Below are positions 40,601-50,955 of a stretch of 64,000 nt of DNA, piece by piece. The position numbers and the translations under genes were made by a program. This DNA comes from Brachionus plicatilis (Eukaryota > Rotifera > Eurotatoria > Ploima > Brachionidae), in contig QEOQ01000690.1 of assembly GCA_010279815.1 (NCBI GenBank), positions 95,254-159,253 on the forward strand, given 5' to 3'. The stretch's first letter is position 1. Each line of letters opens with the position of its first letter. Under the pieces are notes generated by a model. That model worked only from the letters and a program-made list of their open reading frames with translations. It searched no databases and was not told the DNA's origin.

Positions 40601-43600
40601 TGTCTTTTGTCTCATAAGAGTTTGCAATTCTTTGGCTAGTCGACCACGTTTATTTTATTTTCCATTTGGATCATCTGCCATAAAAAGGCTTATCGTGATC
40701 ATTTTCACACATAATTATTTTTACATCAAATTTAAAATTTTTCAAGGCTTTTTATTTTTTTTGCAAATTTTTATGAATGAATTTTTCTTAAAAAGAAAAA
40801 TAATACCGACTGTTTTGGAACTTTCATATTATGTCTCTTGGTAGCTCTAGAATAGCATTAGATATAATGTTAAAGTTAAAAAATTTCAACTATTTTGGCT
40901 ATTGCTTCTAATGACATTATTTTTTGTCACTATTGTCTAAATGTGTATACTTTTTCACTGATTCATATACTACATTAACTGTCTCTCAAACAATGTAACT
41001 TAATTTTTTGTAACATTGATTTTACCGAAATTTTGATAATTTACATCGATAATAACCTTTTCGACCATCAGCACAGGAATAGCTATACCATTTACTCCAA
41101 ACTGTTAAATATATTGATTGAAGAACTTCTTCTATTGTTTCAAGGCTATTTTTAATACTTAGAGGACCAAATTACCTAAAGACCGTACAGGTCAATATGA
41201 TCCGTCATAGTTTTTGCTTAATAAAATGATAATAAATAAAGCTTTATTTGCGCAATTTTTTAAAAAAGTTTTATATTAATTTTTAAATTATAAGATCCTT
41301 TTAAAATATTGAAAAACTTAAACTGAGATAAAAACCAAAAATTCTATTAATTATGATTTTCATCATTTTCGGTACAGTTTTTACAAACTACAGTATTAAT
41401 TTTTTTCCCAACACAACTTCCACAAGTGGATAATTTACAATTTTCACAAGTAAAAATGACCCGTGAGGTCCTTTATGTATATATTGTTTTTCTTCATGAA
41501 GAAATTATTTTTTAATTATTTCAAATTAAAATTTAAATTTAAAAATGTAAAAAAAATTAAGCAAAAACTTTTTTTTTCTAAATTAAAAGCTTTTTTAAAG
41601 ATTTATTCCAGTCGCCGGTCCTTTAAGTGTTAAATATTTTCCTACATATTAATGACTTTTATTTTATGATGATACAAAAATTCATTCTTCTGCTACATAA
41701 ATAAAAATAAAAATAGATACAAAATTTCATACAAATGATAGAATAAAAAAAATGTATTAACAAATTAATTATGCTGATATCTAAATTATTTTTTAGTAAA
41801 TAAAAAATAATAATAAAAATAAAAAGATAATTTTCTAATAAAATTTCAATTATTGTTTAATACAAAAAAATATTTTTTTTCCCCAAATTTATGGATTGTT
41901 TTTTCTCTATTTGAGTTTAATTAAAAATCAATCAAATGACAATTTGTTTATTTTTTATATCAGAGTAAAAAAATATATCAATTATGTAAATTAAATATCA
42001 TTAACATTAAATTTTGTATCACAAAATATAAACATATATTTTTTTTATATCATTTTATATTTTTGTAGCAGAAAAAATAATTTAAGTAGCACGAAAAATA
42101 GCACCCCATATTAATATCGAATAGACTTTTGTTTGTTTAATATTGTTGCGACATCATTTTCACCATCTCCTGTATCACTTTAACTAATACAATCAGATAA
42201 AACCCCATTAGAATTTAAACTTTAGCTAACCAACACATTTTTAAATTTTTATTTAATAGTAAATTAACTAATATTAATAAATTGTTTGTTTTCTTATGTT
42301 TTAAAGAATTTATTTTTTAATAGAATTATGATTTTTAAATAATGAAAGAACTCCATCGTGGTCGATTTTTCTGAGCTCTGCTTTGACCCCCGCCATAAGG
42401 GAATTCACAAAATTTAAGCCGAATTCCTTCAACTTCAATTTAATTCGGTTAATCAGCTGTTGCTCAGTTGAGGCTTGCCAGCATCCCTCGTATACTTTTT
42501 CACTTAGACAACTCCAAAAATTTTAGATTGGACGCGCTTGAGGGACGTTTTGGGGGTTGATATCCTTGGTCACATAATTTACATTTTCTTTCATTCATAT
42601 TGTGCTTAGAAAAGAATAGTGAGCAGATGCTAAGTCAGGCCAAAAAAAGTATTCAAGATCTTGATGATACTCATGTATAAATGGGAGAAGGGGTTTATTC
42701 AAGCATTCGTGGTTATAGATGCTCAATGATTCGATTTTAAAATGTTCTTTTCTAATAATTTGGACAATTTTGTTTATACTTGTACAAACGAATTTGATAA
42801 ACTAAATTTTGTAATTAAAAATTCTTATATGTTTTAATAATTTTTTTTTTTTTTTTTATTATTTTTTTTATATGAATTTTCATTTTGGTATTTAAAAATT
42901 GATTATCAATTTTTGTAAATTTAGGTGGATTTTAATAATGTACCTGAATAGAAGTTAGAAAACTTACTGTCAAATTTTAATGATTTGATAGATAGACACT
43001 TGGTCTTATTTAGTTTTTGTTCAATAAAATAAATAATAAATAAATAAAAAACTTTGATTTTTTTTAAGAATTATTCATTTTAGCACTAAGCATTTAAAAT
43101 GATTTACCTAGCATTTTTATTTTTTTACCTAGTTTTTTTTTTTTTAACCTATTTTTACCTAGCATTTAAATTTACGCCATAAAATAAAGACAATTTTTGA
43201 AAAAAAACAATGGTAATACCTTCACCACATCTGACTGTTTCGCCATCTGAGTCCTGTCCATCTGTAATAAACACCAATATACTTTGGCAGGCAGTCCTTT
43301 GATTCGAATTTAATAAATCAAAGGCTAAATCAAATGCCATTCTTTTTAAAATTTTAAATTCATTAAAAAAAAAAATTTTCTATTTTTTATTTTACTCTAA
43401 TTCACTAGTTCCTCCAGCGACTAATTCGGATACTTTTTCTTTCAAATCTCTCCTATGGGCCAGAGTAGCCTGGACAATTCTATTCTGCTGACAACTTAAG
43501 ACTTCAGTTTGAAATGATTGAGCTTTGCCCACTTCATTCCAATGGCTTGCTCGACCACATATTACATTTACATAATCATGAGATGTTAGAGTGTCAATGA

Positions 43601-44613
43601 CAGCTTTGGCAATGGATTTGGCGATGTCAAATTTTTTTCCAGTCATAGACAAGCTACAATCAATAATGATCACAACATCTTTGGGTCCACTGGTGGCGGC
43701 AATGTACCAATTTCTCACTCTTGGATCGTAATCATTGTAAAAGCCGGCGAAATTCGTGTCCCATTCCCGAGCCGGGTACAGGCGCATAAGACCTGTACTA
43801 GAACCAAAATATTGCCACCTTAATGATGAATCTTTGTCTTTATTTTTTTTGAAAACTTCATCAAGTCCTTTGGTGTACATCACAGTCTTGATTGTCTTGG
43901 CATCGTTGCGAGGTATTTCATCCGATATCTTTACTATTGAGTCCTGAAAGCTCACTTTTTGTTTAAAGTATCTTAAAATAAATATTTTGAAATTAAAAAA
44001 AAAACAAGAATTGCATCAATACGTGGAAAATTGCATGTCAGTTGGTAAAAGATTGGGCACATCTGAGTCCCGATAAAAGTCAGTTTTTAATTCATGAACT
44101 CCTGAATAATTTTTCCAAATTTGATTTTCACTACTAAAATAGAGGTCATAGAGTTCCACAGCTTTGTTTGCTATTTTCTTAAAAATTAAAAAAAATTGAT
44201 TGTATTAAAAAATTTTGAATATTGCCAAGTACCATTGCAGCCTGCTGTTTATATGAAAAATAATTGCTCAGAGTGTCTTTAACTTCTTTGACAACATCTT
44301 CACCGTTTTTAGCCTCAACCGTATAGTTAGCCAAATCGAACAGTTCTTGAGTCAAGTCCTTATTAATCAAATCACTTGCTGACTTAAATTTCAAAAAAAT
44401 TAAAATTTTATTAAAAGAAAATATGGAAGCAACCTGAAGAATATAATTTTGAATTATGGTGGCCCAATTTTGCACATCTCCAGTCAGGCGTCCGTATTCC
44501 GGATTCTGACTTGCAGTCAAATCGTCTTCAACTGGACTGTCAATGTAGCTATATTGAGCGTTTAAATTATGCAATAGAAATAGTAATAAAGCTGGAAATT
44601 TTTTATTTTTCAT
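31663..44613 (-). CDS. VWA and Cache domain protein, calcium-channel alpha2delta-like, GPI-type tail
   Basis: Eleven exons: 44613-44434, 44382-44233, 44177-44023, 43971-43396, 43341-43220, 40430-40070, 40020-39876, 39104-38955, 38004-37918, 36073-34635 and 31873-31663. All phases match, giving 1191 residues. A signal peptide (MKNKKFPALLLFLLHNLNAQ) precedes the VWA_N region (SLRWQYFGSSTGLMRLYP, VRNWYIAATSGPKDVV). The VWA domain has a complete MIDAS start DCSLS at about residue 265 and ends near ITDGQDSDGE. Then come HLACDNNGSF, a first Cache domain (LGLTITYAVPAFSK; IGVAAVDATLEEIENIL), and a second one (WTYVGMRSGVFRTYP; TLSSPYLDAAGAGKIITIS). The tail has MNGFYYVAALPKTNLFLLVI, a Cys-rich segment and a terminal hydrophobic stretch, as in GPI-anchored alpha2delta subunits. 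Those subunits traffic CaV channels. The insert YYTRSGYVPGPICIYNW marks a divergent branch, so channel association is inference. Exon 1 to exon 2 crosses a 51-bp in-frame stopless intron. Confidence 0.9.
32645..32888. mobile_element. hAT-like MITE, 244 bp, 8-bp target-site duplication
   Basis: The left end GGTCTAGTCGG and the right end CCGACTAAACCCA are inverted repeats extending about 80 bp with mismatches; AACAATTGTTCTTGGGTTTT pairs with AAACCTGAGAACAAAAATTG. The flanks AAAAACTT (32637-32644 and 32889-32896) are identical. There is no coding capacity. Confidence 0.75.
34109..34155. repeat. GC-rich 20-bp direct duplication
   Basis: ACGAAGTCCCCTCCGCGACT occurs at 34109-34128 and again at 34136-34155. 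It is strikingly GC-rich for an intron that is otherwise more than 75% A+T. No function is recognised; a foreign or recently inserted fragment is possible. Confidence 0.85.
36701..36965. mobile_element. hAT-like MITE of the CAGAnTTGTTT family, 265 bp
   Basis: The ends CAGAGTTGTTTACAAGTC and GACTTGTGACTTTTAAACAACTCTG are inverted. Identical 8-bp flanks ATTAAATA (36693-36700 and 36966-36973) form a target-site duplication. It lies in the intron between the 38004-37918 and 36073-34635 exons of the VWA/Cache gene. A family member of almost the same length sits at 57451-57714. Confidence 0.85.
38112..38425. mobile_element. MITE with about 57-bp inverted ends in VWA/Cache intron
   Basis: The left end ACTTAACTTACACCACATGC..CGAGTCTTGG.CCACGTTGAAAG and the right end ACTTTCAACGTGTGCCAAGA..GCATGAAGTGTAAGTTAAG are near-perfect reverse complements about 200 bp apart. 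A clean target-site duplication was not found because the palindrome extends to the very edge (GAATACTTAA / TTAAGAATG). It is non-coding. Confidence 0.75.
38841..38927 (+). pseudogene. 5S rRNA pseudogene with internal 33-nt deletion
   Basis: The first 54 and last 33 nucleotides are identical to the intact 5S gene at 63863-63982, including the GTGTTCTAGGCTTTCTTTT end. Nucleotides 55-87 are missing, so GAAGTTA joins TGACCGCC directly. The deletion removes most of the pol III internal control region (box A, intermediate element, start of box C), so it should be silent. It lies 27 bp past the donor of the 39104-38955 exon of the VWA/Cache gene, on the opposite strand. Confidence 0.93.
41057..41157 (-). 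other. Optional or decayed Cache-like exon inside the VWA/Cache gene
   Basis: The minus strand after a CTCTAAG acceptor reads SIKNSLETIEEVLQSIY then LTVWSKWYSYSCADGRKG and stops at a GTTATT donor. It begins with one base and ends with one base, so it fits between a longer form of exon 5 (ending 43159 at AG|GTAAAA, phase 2) and exon 6 (phase 1). Its LExIExxL....WxxxYS pattern resembles the Cache exon 40020-39876 (LEEIENIL....WGDVYSF). Direct joining of exon 5 (43220) to exon 6 gives RCGEG|YYTRSGYVPG and is simpler. It may be an alternative exon, a relic of exon duplication, or chance. Confidence 0.35.
41173..41632. mobile_element. Short TTAA-flanked element with inverted ends (piggyBac-like, tentative)
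   Basis: The left end CTAAAGACCGTACAGGTCA and the right end (reverse strand) CTTAAAGGACCGGCGACTGG are similar. Inner inverted copies AGTTTTTGCTTAAT (41212-41225) and ATTAAGCAAAAACT (41554-41567) support an inverted-repeat element. On the minus strand, 41465-41347 reads TCENCKLSTCGSCVGKKIN then TVVCKNC and a stop, a paired-cysteine tail reminiscent of the Cys-rich end of piggyBac transposases. The left flank reads CTAA rather than TTAA, so the assignment is weak. Confidence 0.4.
41652..42112. mobile_element. GCTAC-family DNA element (family A), short copy 3
   Basis: The left end GACTTTTATTTTATGATGAT then TTCTGCTACATAAAT matches the reverse complement of the family A right end (GACTTATATTTTATGCTGAT..GTGCTACT). 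The right end carries TTTTGTAGCAGAAAAA and AAGTAGCACG. It is about 460 bp, non-coding and AT-rich, so this is probably a deletion derivative. Confidence 0.55.
42357..42770 (-). pseudogene. Tc1/mariner-like transposase C-terminal relic
   Basis: The minus strand reads FFWPDLASAHYSFLSTI, a stop, MKENVNYVTKDINPQNVPQA, RPI, a stop, NFWSCLSEKVYEGCWQA and QLINRIKLKLKEF..LRKIDHDGV. The WPDLASAHY block (catalytic aspartate) and NVPQARPI.NFW are hallmarks of mariner-type DDE transposases. At least two in-frame stops show it is dead. It lies in a VWA/Cache intron, on the same strand as that gene. Confidence 0.85.
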
Positions 44614-46183
44614 TTTTTTATAATTTTTGGATTAAGCATTATTGTAAACTAAGAGTTTTATTCATATTCATATTTTATATTCTTATTATTGATTTTGTCG
44701 CCAAAAATGCTTCCGAATAAAGAAAAAACTTGAATAAATTATTAAAAATTTGATCGATTATAAACATTCCGTGAGCACATTCACTACAGATAAAAATTTT
44801 GTTGTTGGGCTATAAATTAACACGAAAAAGTTTAATTAATTAAAATTTTTTAATTAAATCCAATCAATTAAAATTGGTAAATTTTTTATCATTTATGAGT
44901 TATTTTGATATTAAATAAAGGAGAATCAATTAAATTTAGACTCTTTTTTTTAAAAAAGATATGAAAACATAAATAAAAATGTACTAGTTATTTTCCCATA
45001 TTTAATTTTCAGAACATTTGGCATTTGTGATATTTCATATTTATTTTTGATTTAAAAGGGAAAAAATATAGTTTTTTTTCTAATGATCCATAAATTGTTA
45101 TTCAAATTTAAAAAATTTTAAACCCTTTGTTTCTACCAATTTTAACTGAATATTTTTTTCTTTTGTACAATATTTTTGAAATAATTACCTAATTATATTT
45201 TTTTCAAAATTTTATTTAAAATTTTAATTATCAGTATTTTTTAATATTGACATCATAATTTTACTCGCTTTACTAGCTTAATCAAGAAATCTAATTAAAA
45301 AATCAATTATATTTTTAATGAATTTTTTTATTAAATTCTTCTATATAAATGGTCTATATATTTTCTATTTTTGTCCGAAACTTTTAAATTAAATTTTACT
45401 TTTGGTCATTTTATTTTCAACAAATAAAATTTTAATCTAAAGTAAATTATGTTCCTACAACAAAATTCAAAACTATTTACTCTGTCTCTGTTTATTTTCA
45501 CTAAATAAATTTAAAATTGAAAATAAAGAATAATAATAATTCATCATCAAAATCAGAAGATCTTTTCGTGATATACAAGATCAATTTCTTTTAAATAGAA
45601 AAATAAAATTAAAAATTTTGAAAATATTAATGAAAATTTCCAAAATCTTATTTATAAATAAAAATTCATTTTTTAAAATCCTTTTCGCCCGAAAATATTG
45701 ATGAATCTTTTTTTTATTCCAAAAAAATATAATTTTGACCATGCTAATTAATTTGAAGATTTAAAGCAGCACTTAAAAAATATTAAGTTTTCATAGTTTC
45801 ATAGCAAGGTTATTCTGAGATGCCCGAAGAAACTAATTATTCTGAATGTTTTTTCTTTTTTAAAAATTCAAATTTCCATGAACCATACTTAGTTTGGTCT
45901 TTTTTTTAATTTAAAATTCGTTGATAACCGGTTAAAAAAAATATTCCGAAATTAATTCAAGATTAGATATTTGATAAAAATTTTGAGTTAAAAAAAGATG
46001 GTTCATAAAAATTTGAATATTTAAAAAAAAAATGTTTTTTCTATAATTAATTAAATTTTTTCTCAGTTCATTTTTTAAAAAATAACTTATTCCATTAATT
46101 TTCTACAATCTTTAGGTTTTGATAATTAAAGAAAAAAATTAAGTATTTAAAATTTTTATTTTTATTTAATGGCTTAAAATTAT
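44614..46183. other. Intergenic region upstream of the VWA/Cache gene
   Basis: This 1.6 kb of AT-rich DNA should contain the VWA/Cache promoter and the eL30 3' end (AATAAA on the minus strand at 46166-46161). An inverted pair at about 45858-45893 and 45996-46030 (CAAATTTCCATGAACCAT / ATGGTTCATAAAAATTTG) could form a hairpin. Nothing else is seen. Confidence 0.55.
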
Positions 46184-46963
46184 TTAAGCAGTGGCGGGAG
46201 CGGTTTCTCCTCCTGGCATGTTTCGGATAATATCAGAATCACCTGAAAGAAAATTGAATTTAGATATCAATTAAATTTATATTAACCATAAATAAATACC
46301 TGGATCAGTAATGGCCAAAGCTCCAACATGAAAGTATTTACCACAAGCAGTACCCAAATCTACATTGCTACCAGCATAGTGATGAACACCAGTCTTGGCT
46401 AACATAGCATAGTATTCAGTCTCACTCTTTCTTTAAAAAAATTAAATTAAATGTTTTTATTTTGAACATTTGTGTTGGAATAATTAAGACGAAAAATATC
46501 ACTCGAATAAAGATCGAACTTACTTTTCATTAAAGCCTAGAAATAAAATGATACACTTTGATCATCGGATCTTTAAAATCAGAAATATTTTCGATATGGT
46601 TCGTCCTCTTCTCAGCTTTTCGCTCTGAGGTTACTTTTAGATGTAAAATGATCACGATTTTAGAATATAATTTAGATCGTTTTGAAAATCATTTTACATC
46701 TTAATCTCCCAAAATTCTCAAAAACCCAAATTACCTTAATTGAGGAGTGTTGTTGGCCAAGATGACTAATTTGGCTTTTCCTTGACGCAAAGCTTTCAAA
46801 GTTTGTCTGAATCCAAGGACATACTTTCCTGATTTGATGACCAATTGAAGTCTGTTGTTAATGTTTTCGGAGCTCTTTTTCTAAATTTATAAAAAAATTT
46901 AAATTAAATTTTAGAACCATTTAATTAAATTTAAATGCTTACAGAACTTTTTTTGGGGGCCAT
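46184..46963 (-). CDS. RPL30: Large-subunit ribosomal protein eL30
   Basis: Four exons on the minus strand: 46963-46943 (MAPKKSS), 46880-46735, 46430-46300 and 46242-46184. The joins are phase-consistent and give 118 residues, close to the usual 115. Conserved blocks include [56 protein letters not shown] and [20 protein letters not shown], ending [11 protein letters not shown]. eL30 is an essential 60S subunit protein of the L7Ae fold. The tiny first exon is typical of ribosomal protein genes. Intron 2 (46734-46431) holds a stable foldback at 46640-46700, which is noteworthy because eL30 can bind structured RNA in its own transcript in yeast; any such link here is speculation. Confidence 0.97.
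46640..46700. repeat. Perfect 13-bp stem foldback in RPL30 intron 2
   Basis: GATGTAAAATGAT (46640-46652) pairs with ATCATTTTACATC (46688-46700), with an inner ACGAT/ATCGT pairing (46654-46658 with 46676-46680). The 61-nt hairpin could be a small MITE or an intronic structured RNA. No clear C/D or H/ACA box layout was found. Confidence 0.7.
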
Positions 46964-47910
46964 TTTTCGAATTATTAACTTTAAGTTAATTAATCTAAAC
47001 AAAATTGATAAATTTTAAATTTATTTTTAACTTTGGAATTTTGTCGATGATTCAATAGAGGATTAAAGTGGTAAAAAATGATATAGATCAGGTTAGTTGC
47101 ATTCAATTTAAAGATTTTTAAATGCAAATTTATTTTTTAGTTTAGTTTGTGCACTAATTGTGATAAATGCATGTGGATTTAGTTCAAGGTAAAAATTAAA
47201 GCATTTTTTCAGTAAAATAATACAACTGAGTTTTATTTAGCAAAACTAAATTTGATTTTTTTCAGCACAAAATTTTTTTAACAATTAAACTTAATAAAAT
47301 ATTTAAAATAATTCATTCATCAAAAAAAATAAAAATTTTTAAAATTGTACCCAAAACTATTGAATTTTTTTTCTCAAAAGTTGTTCGACGTCAATGAATC
47401 ACATGTATCGTGAAGAATTTGGCAACATTAATAATTTTTTTTAATAATGATTTAATTATTTTTGGTTGCTTATATGGTAATAGAATAATTGAATTCTTGT
47501 AAATTAAACAAGTTTAAAATAATTTTTTGCCTTCATATTTTTTTCTATTTAATTTTATTTAAAAAATTTGTCTTTATCAGACGTTTTTAATTAATAAATT
47601 TAAAAAAAATTGAATGTTTTATCACTCTGATTTATAATTTAATATAAAAATGTTTCCGGTTTCCGGTTTTAAATTTTAAAATTTATACTTCAAAAGATTT
47701 TTTTAATTTTTTTAAATTATACTTTAATTAAACGGATTAAAACAATACAAAATTTTTTAAAAAATTTCAAAATTTACTAAGAATTAATTTATTAACTTCA
47801 TTCTGTTTGTCTTTTAATTCAAAAAGAAAACATTTCTGCAAGTAATTTATTTTCTTAACCAAATTATTTTTTCTTTTATCTGATTCTGAAGCCAACTTTT
47901 AGAAGGTAGT

Positions 47911-48035
47911 GTTAGCGGCTAAATGAACTGGTTAGTTCGTAGCTAACTTTACACTTCTTAGATATTATTCCCTAGTTACTATTTATATATTATTAATTAC
48001 TTTAATTGGTGGCTTAGAGATTTAATACTTAAGTA
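47911..48035 (+). repeat. Dispersed repeat B (copy 2)
   Basis: From GTTAGCGGCTAAATGAACTG through AATTACTTTAATTGGTGGC to TTTAATACTTAAGTA this matches 6571-6692 with about 15% differences. Unlike copy 1 it lacks the CTCGGTACAG tail, which shows that the B unit and the tail are separable. Confidence 0.75.
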
Positions 48036-48647
48036 TGTCTATAAAAAAAGATATTTTTGGTATAGTTCTTGGGAGCTTTGGACTTAAAATAAAGAGCTTT
48101 AAACACAAACCTTTATTTTCACTATTTTCAATGAATTCTGATAGGCAAGTTACCCTACAACAGTAGCTTAAAATTTTGTACAGATATACAATTCTTGTGA
48201 ATCTCTTGAATCGATTAATTAATTTTAAAAAAAAAATCTATAAAATTATTGAGATATGGTTTCAAACTAAAGAAAAAAAAGATCTTCCTAAATTACAGTT
48301 TCTCAAAAGTGTTACTTTTATCATTCATGATAATTCCTGATAAGATAATGTTTTTTTAGTTTTTAGGATGTTTTTTTTAGGATGGCATTTGGAATTTTTT
48401 TTGAGGATAAAAATATATTTTTGTGAATTAAAAAAAATTAAAATAGTTTTTTTTTAATAAAATTGTGGTATCAAAATGAATTCGCGGTAATTCTATATCA
48501 TTAAAAATCATCGTATTGCAAGTTCGATTTTAAATAGCAAAATAAATTAATAGATTTCCACAATTCATATATTTTCTATCAATTCTTTATCTTTAACTAT
48601 TTCGATGTAAAACTATTTAATGAAGACTTCTTTTTTTTTTTTTTCGC

Positions 48648-48735
48648 AGAAAGGTAGCTACCATAGCGAAACTACATCTAGTCTCACTCCACAGGTCCTC
48701 TGCTGTAGCTTATTATTATTATTATTATTAACTTT
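48648..48735 (+). repeat. Retroposon-like 3' end with (ATT)n tail
   Basis: AAGGTAGCTACCATAGCGAA..CCACAGGTCCTCTGCTGTAG is followed by (CTT)(ATT)n. The block has higher GC than its surroundings and ends in a microsatellite, like the 3' end of the LINE relic at 9740-9780 (GCTACAG then (TAC)n). It is probably the tail of a truncated non-LTR element. Confidence 0.45.
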
Positions 48736-49309
48736 TTTTATATTAGATAAGAAATTCTTATTATATTTTTTAGTAAATTCTTAAATAGCAAAGGGCTTTT
48801 AGCAAAGTAAAAGGGGAAATATGGCGTAATAAAATAAATAATATTTTTTTAAATTTAATTAATTTTAAACCGTAAGTTCAGTTATCATTAATCAGAAAAT
48901 ATTAGATTTAGGTTAAAATTTATTTTTTCTTGAAAATAAATTTCTCATCTTTAAAAATATTCTTTGTTTGATAACTTCACAAATGAGAATTCTTTTGTTC
49001 CAAGACCATATAGTTATTTTTTTGTATGGTTAAATTTGAAATGATGTAACAATTTTGTGCAAATTTCATAAAAAAAAGAAATTTTTTATTTATATATGCA
49101 TTAAATAAAAAATTTAATTATTTATATTGAATACTTTTGAATATTTTATTATTTATTCGAATTGATTAAATTATGCTCAATCAAAAATTAATTTGAAATT
49201 TTTTGTCAGAATAAACTTTTACAAAATAAATGTATTTAATTACTTATATTTTTTTAATTTAGGAAAAATAAAATTAAAAATAATGCTAAACGACTAAATT
49301 TAAGATTTA

Positions 49310-50955
49310 ATGGATTCGGGTGAATTAGTGATCAACGCTCTACCGGAAGAAATACTTGAAAAAATTTTTTCCTTCACCAGTCAATACAGGTAATTCTAAT
49401 TTCTTTTAAATACATTTAAAAATTAAATTTTTCTAAAACTTTTTAAAGAGACTATGACAACATATGTCTTGTGAACAAAAAATGGAACAGAATTATAGAT
49501 GGTCTGCGAACTTTGAACAAATCGACGTTCGAAGATTCGTTCCAAAATGGTCAATTCTATTTTAGATGCTTTGATAAAGTATCCTCACCCTCACACAGAC
49601 ACTCGCACTCAAGTGCAGTTTTAGACCAGACAATGTACATATTTGGCGGACTATCAGGCACATCCACTTCCTACAATGATCTATGGGCCCTTGATTTGAA
49701 CACTAAAATATGGTCCCGACCATTAACATCTGGAAATTATCCAAGTCCAAAAGCCGCAGCCACAATGACAGTGCACCAAAACTCACTAATTCTATACGGA
49801 GGCTACTCTCATCCGTATTCATATCCTTTTAATCAGCAAGTCAATTTTTTTGATGAATTACATGTGTACGACACCGAAAAAAACTTCTGGACACAAAATT
49901 TGTTCTCTCAGGAAACGCCTAAACTAGCTGGCCACTCGGCCAGTATAATCAAATCCAACATATTAGTGCTATTCGGCGGATGCAATGGGTCTTTGGGAAA
50001 TAAGACAAATTCCATGCATTGCTTAGATTTGAGCAAAAATGAGTGGCTTTTTGTGGACAAAATAATCGATGGGCCCAAGCCGGATCCACGTTACGGTCAT
50101 TCTCAGTTTACTTTAGATGATGAGCGAATTTTGATGATTGGAGGATGTGGTGGGCCAAACAAGCAATTTGTTGATCTTTGGATTCTCTCTTTTCCATCTG
50201 GTGACATAAGCAATTGTTTTTGGACCTGTGTCTCGGTCACCAACTTGATCAACTCACCCATTCAGTATTATTGCATTCCATTCGTTAGATGCAATGATAA
50301 ATTGGTGACTCTTGGTCGGTCCAGGGCGAGTTTTTCCTCGTCTTACTCGCTTCAGGGAAAAGATTCAGAGTCTTCATTGGGCATGACCATTTACAACAAT
50401 CGGTTGGAAGAACGCAAATGTACGTGTTCTTCGCAAACAAATTTGGTCAGAGAGACTGTGGTGGAAAAAAGTGGAAAGAGTGGACAATGCGAAGAAATAA
50501 ATGCCAAAAATTTAAATTTACTTAATAAATCCCAGAGGAACACAATTAAAAGACTTGAGGCCCTGAAAAAAATTGCCACCCAGCTCAAAAATGAAAAAGA
50601 GATCAAGCTGTCTCAGCAGATAAATTTGACAAATAATTTAAACAATACTCGCACCCATTGTATATTACACTCAAAATATATGCAAATTTTTGTTTTAGAC
50701 ATTAGAAATTTAGCCAAAAATGAGAACTTTGTTGAATGGCAATGTCCGCTGGCTCATTTTAGTCCACATTCGCCCATTGAGACAATTTTGTACTCATTGT
50801 CAAAAGGAAAAGATGAATTGATTTTATTCGGAGGCATGGAACTCGAGTCGCAGCTGAACACCTTGAAGGCTGTAAACAATGATGATTTGCAGCATAAAGT
50901 TAGCAAAAAAATGTTTATTTTAAAGCCTAAAGGACTTCATATTACTTCCAGTTAA
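49310..50955 (+). CDS. FBXO42: F-box and Kelch-repeat protein FBXO42
   Basis: Two exons, 49310-49389 and 49449-50955, joined AG|A across a 59-bp intron, give 528 residues. An N-terminal F-box (ALPEEILEKIFSFTSQYRDY, NICLVNKKWNRII) is followed by Kelch blades: MYIFGGLSGTS..YNDLWAL, PKAAATMTVHQNSLILYGGY, AGHSASIIKSNILVLFGGCN, PDPRYGHSQF, ILMIGGCGGP and, after a basic low-complexity linker, a last blade ILFGGMELES. The order and the long linker before the final blade match FBXO42, the substrate adaptor of an SCF ubiquitin ligase reported to target p53 in mammals. Dependence on Skp1/Cul1 is inferred from the family. The length is shorter than the vertebrate protein (about 717), the difference being in the linker. 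Confidence 0.94.

Larger units (their letters stand above)
40431..43219. other. Large VWA/Cache intron with three transposon pieces
   Basis: The intron between exons 5 and 6 is 2.8 kb. It holds a TTAA-flanked element (41173-41632), a GCTAC-family element (41652-42112) and a Tc1/mariner-like transposase relic (42357-42770). An exon-like block at 41157-41057 (minus) is listed separately. Confidence 0.65.
46964..49309. other. Intergenic region between RPL30 and FBXO42 (divergent promoters)
   Basis: The two genes diverge from this 2.3 kb AT-rich region. It contains dispersed repeat B (47911-48035) and a microsatellite-tailed retroposon end (about 48648-48735). No gene is seen. Confidence 0.6.

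Noticed and set aside
41040..41100. Plus-one reading of the exon-like block as FGVNGIAIPVLMVEKVI, resembling a Cache segment
   Set aside because: That frame does not connect in phase to the neighbouring exons; the other frame (LETIEEVL..WYSYS) does.
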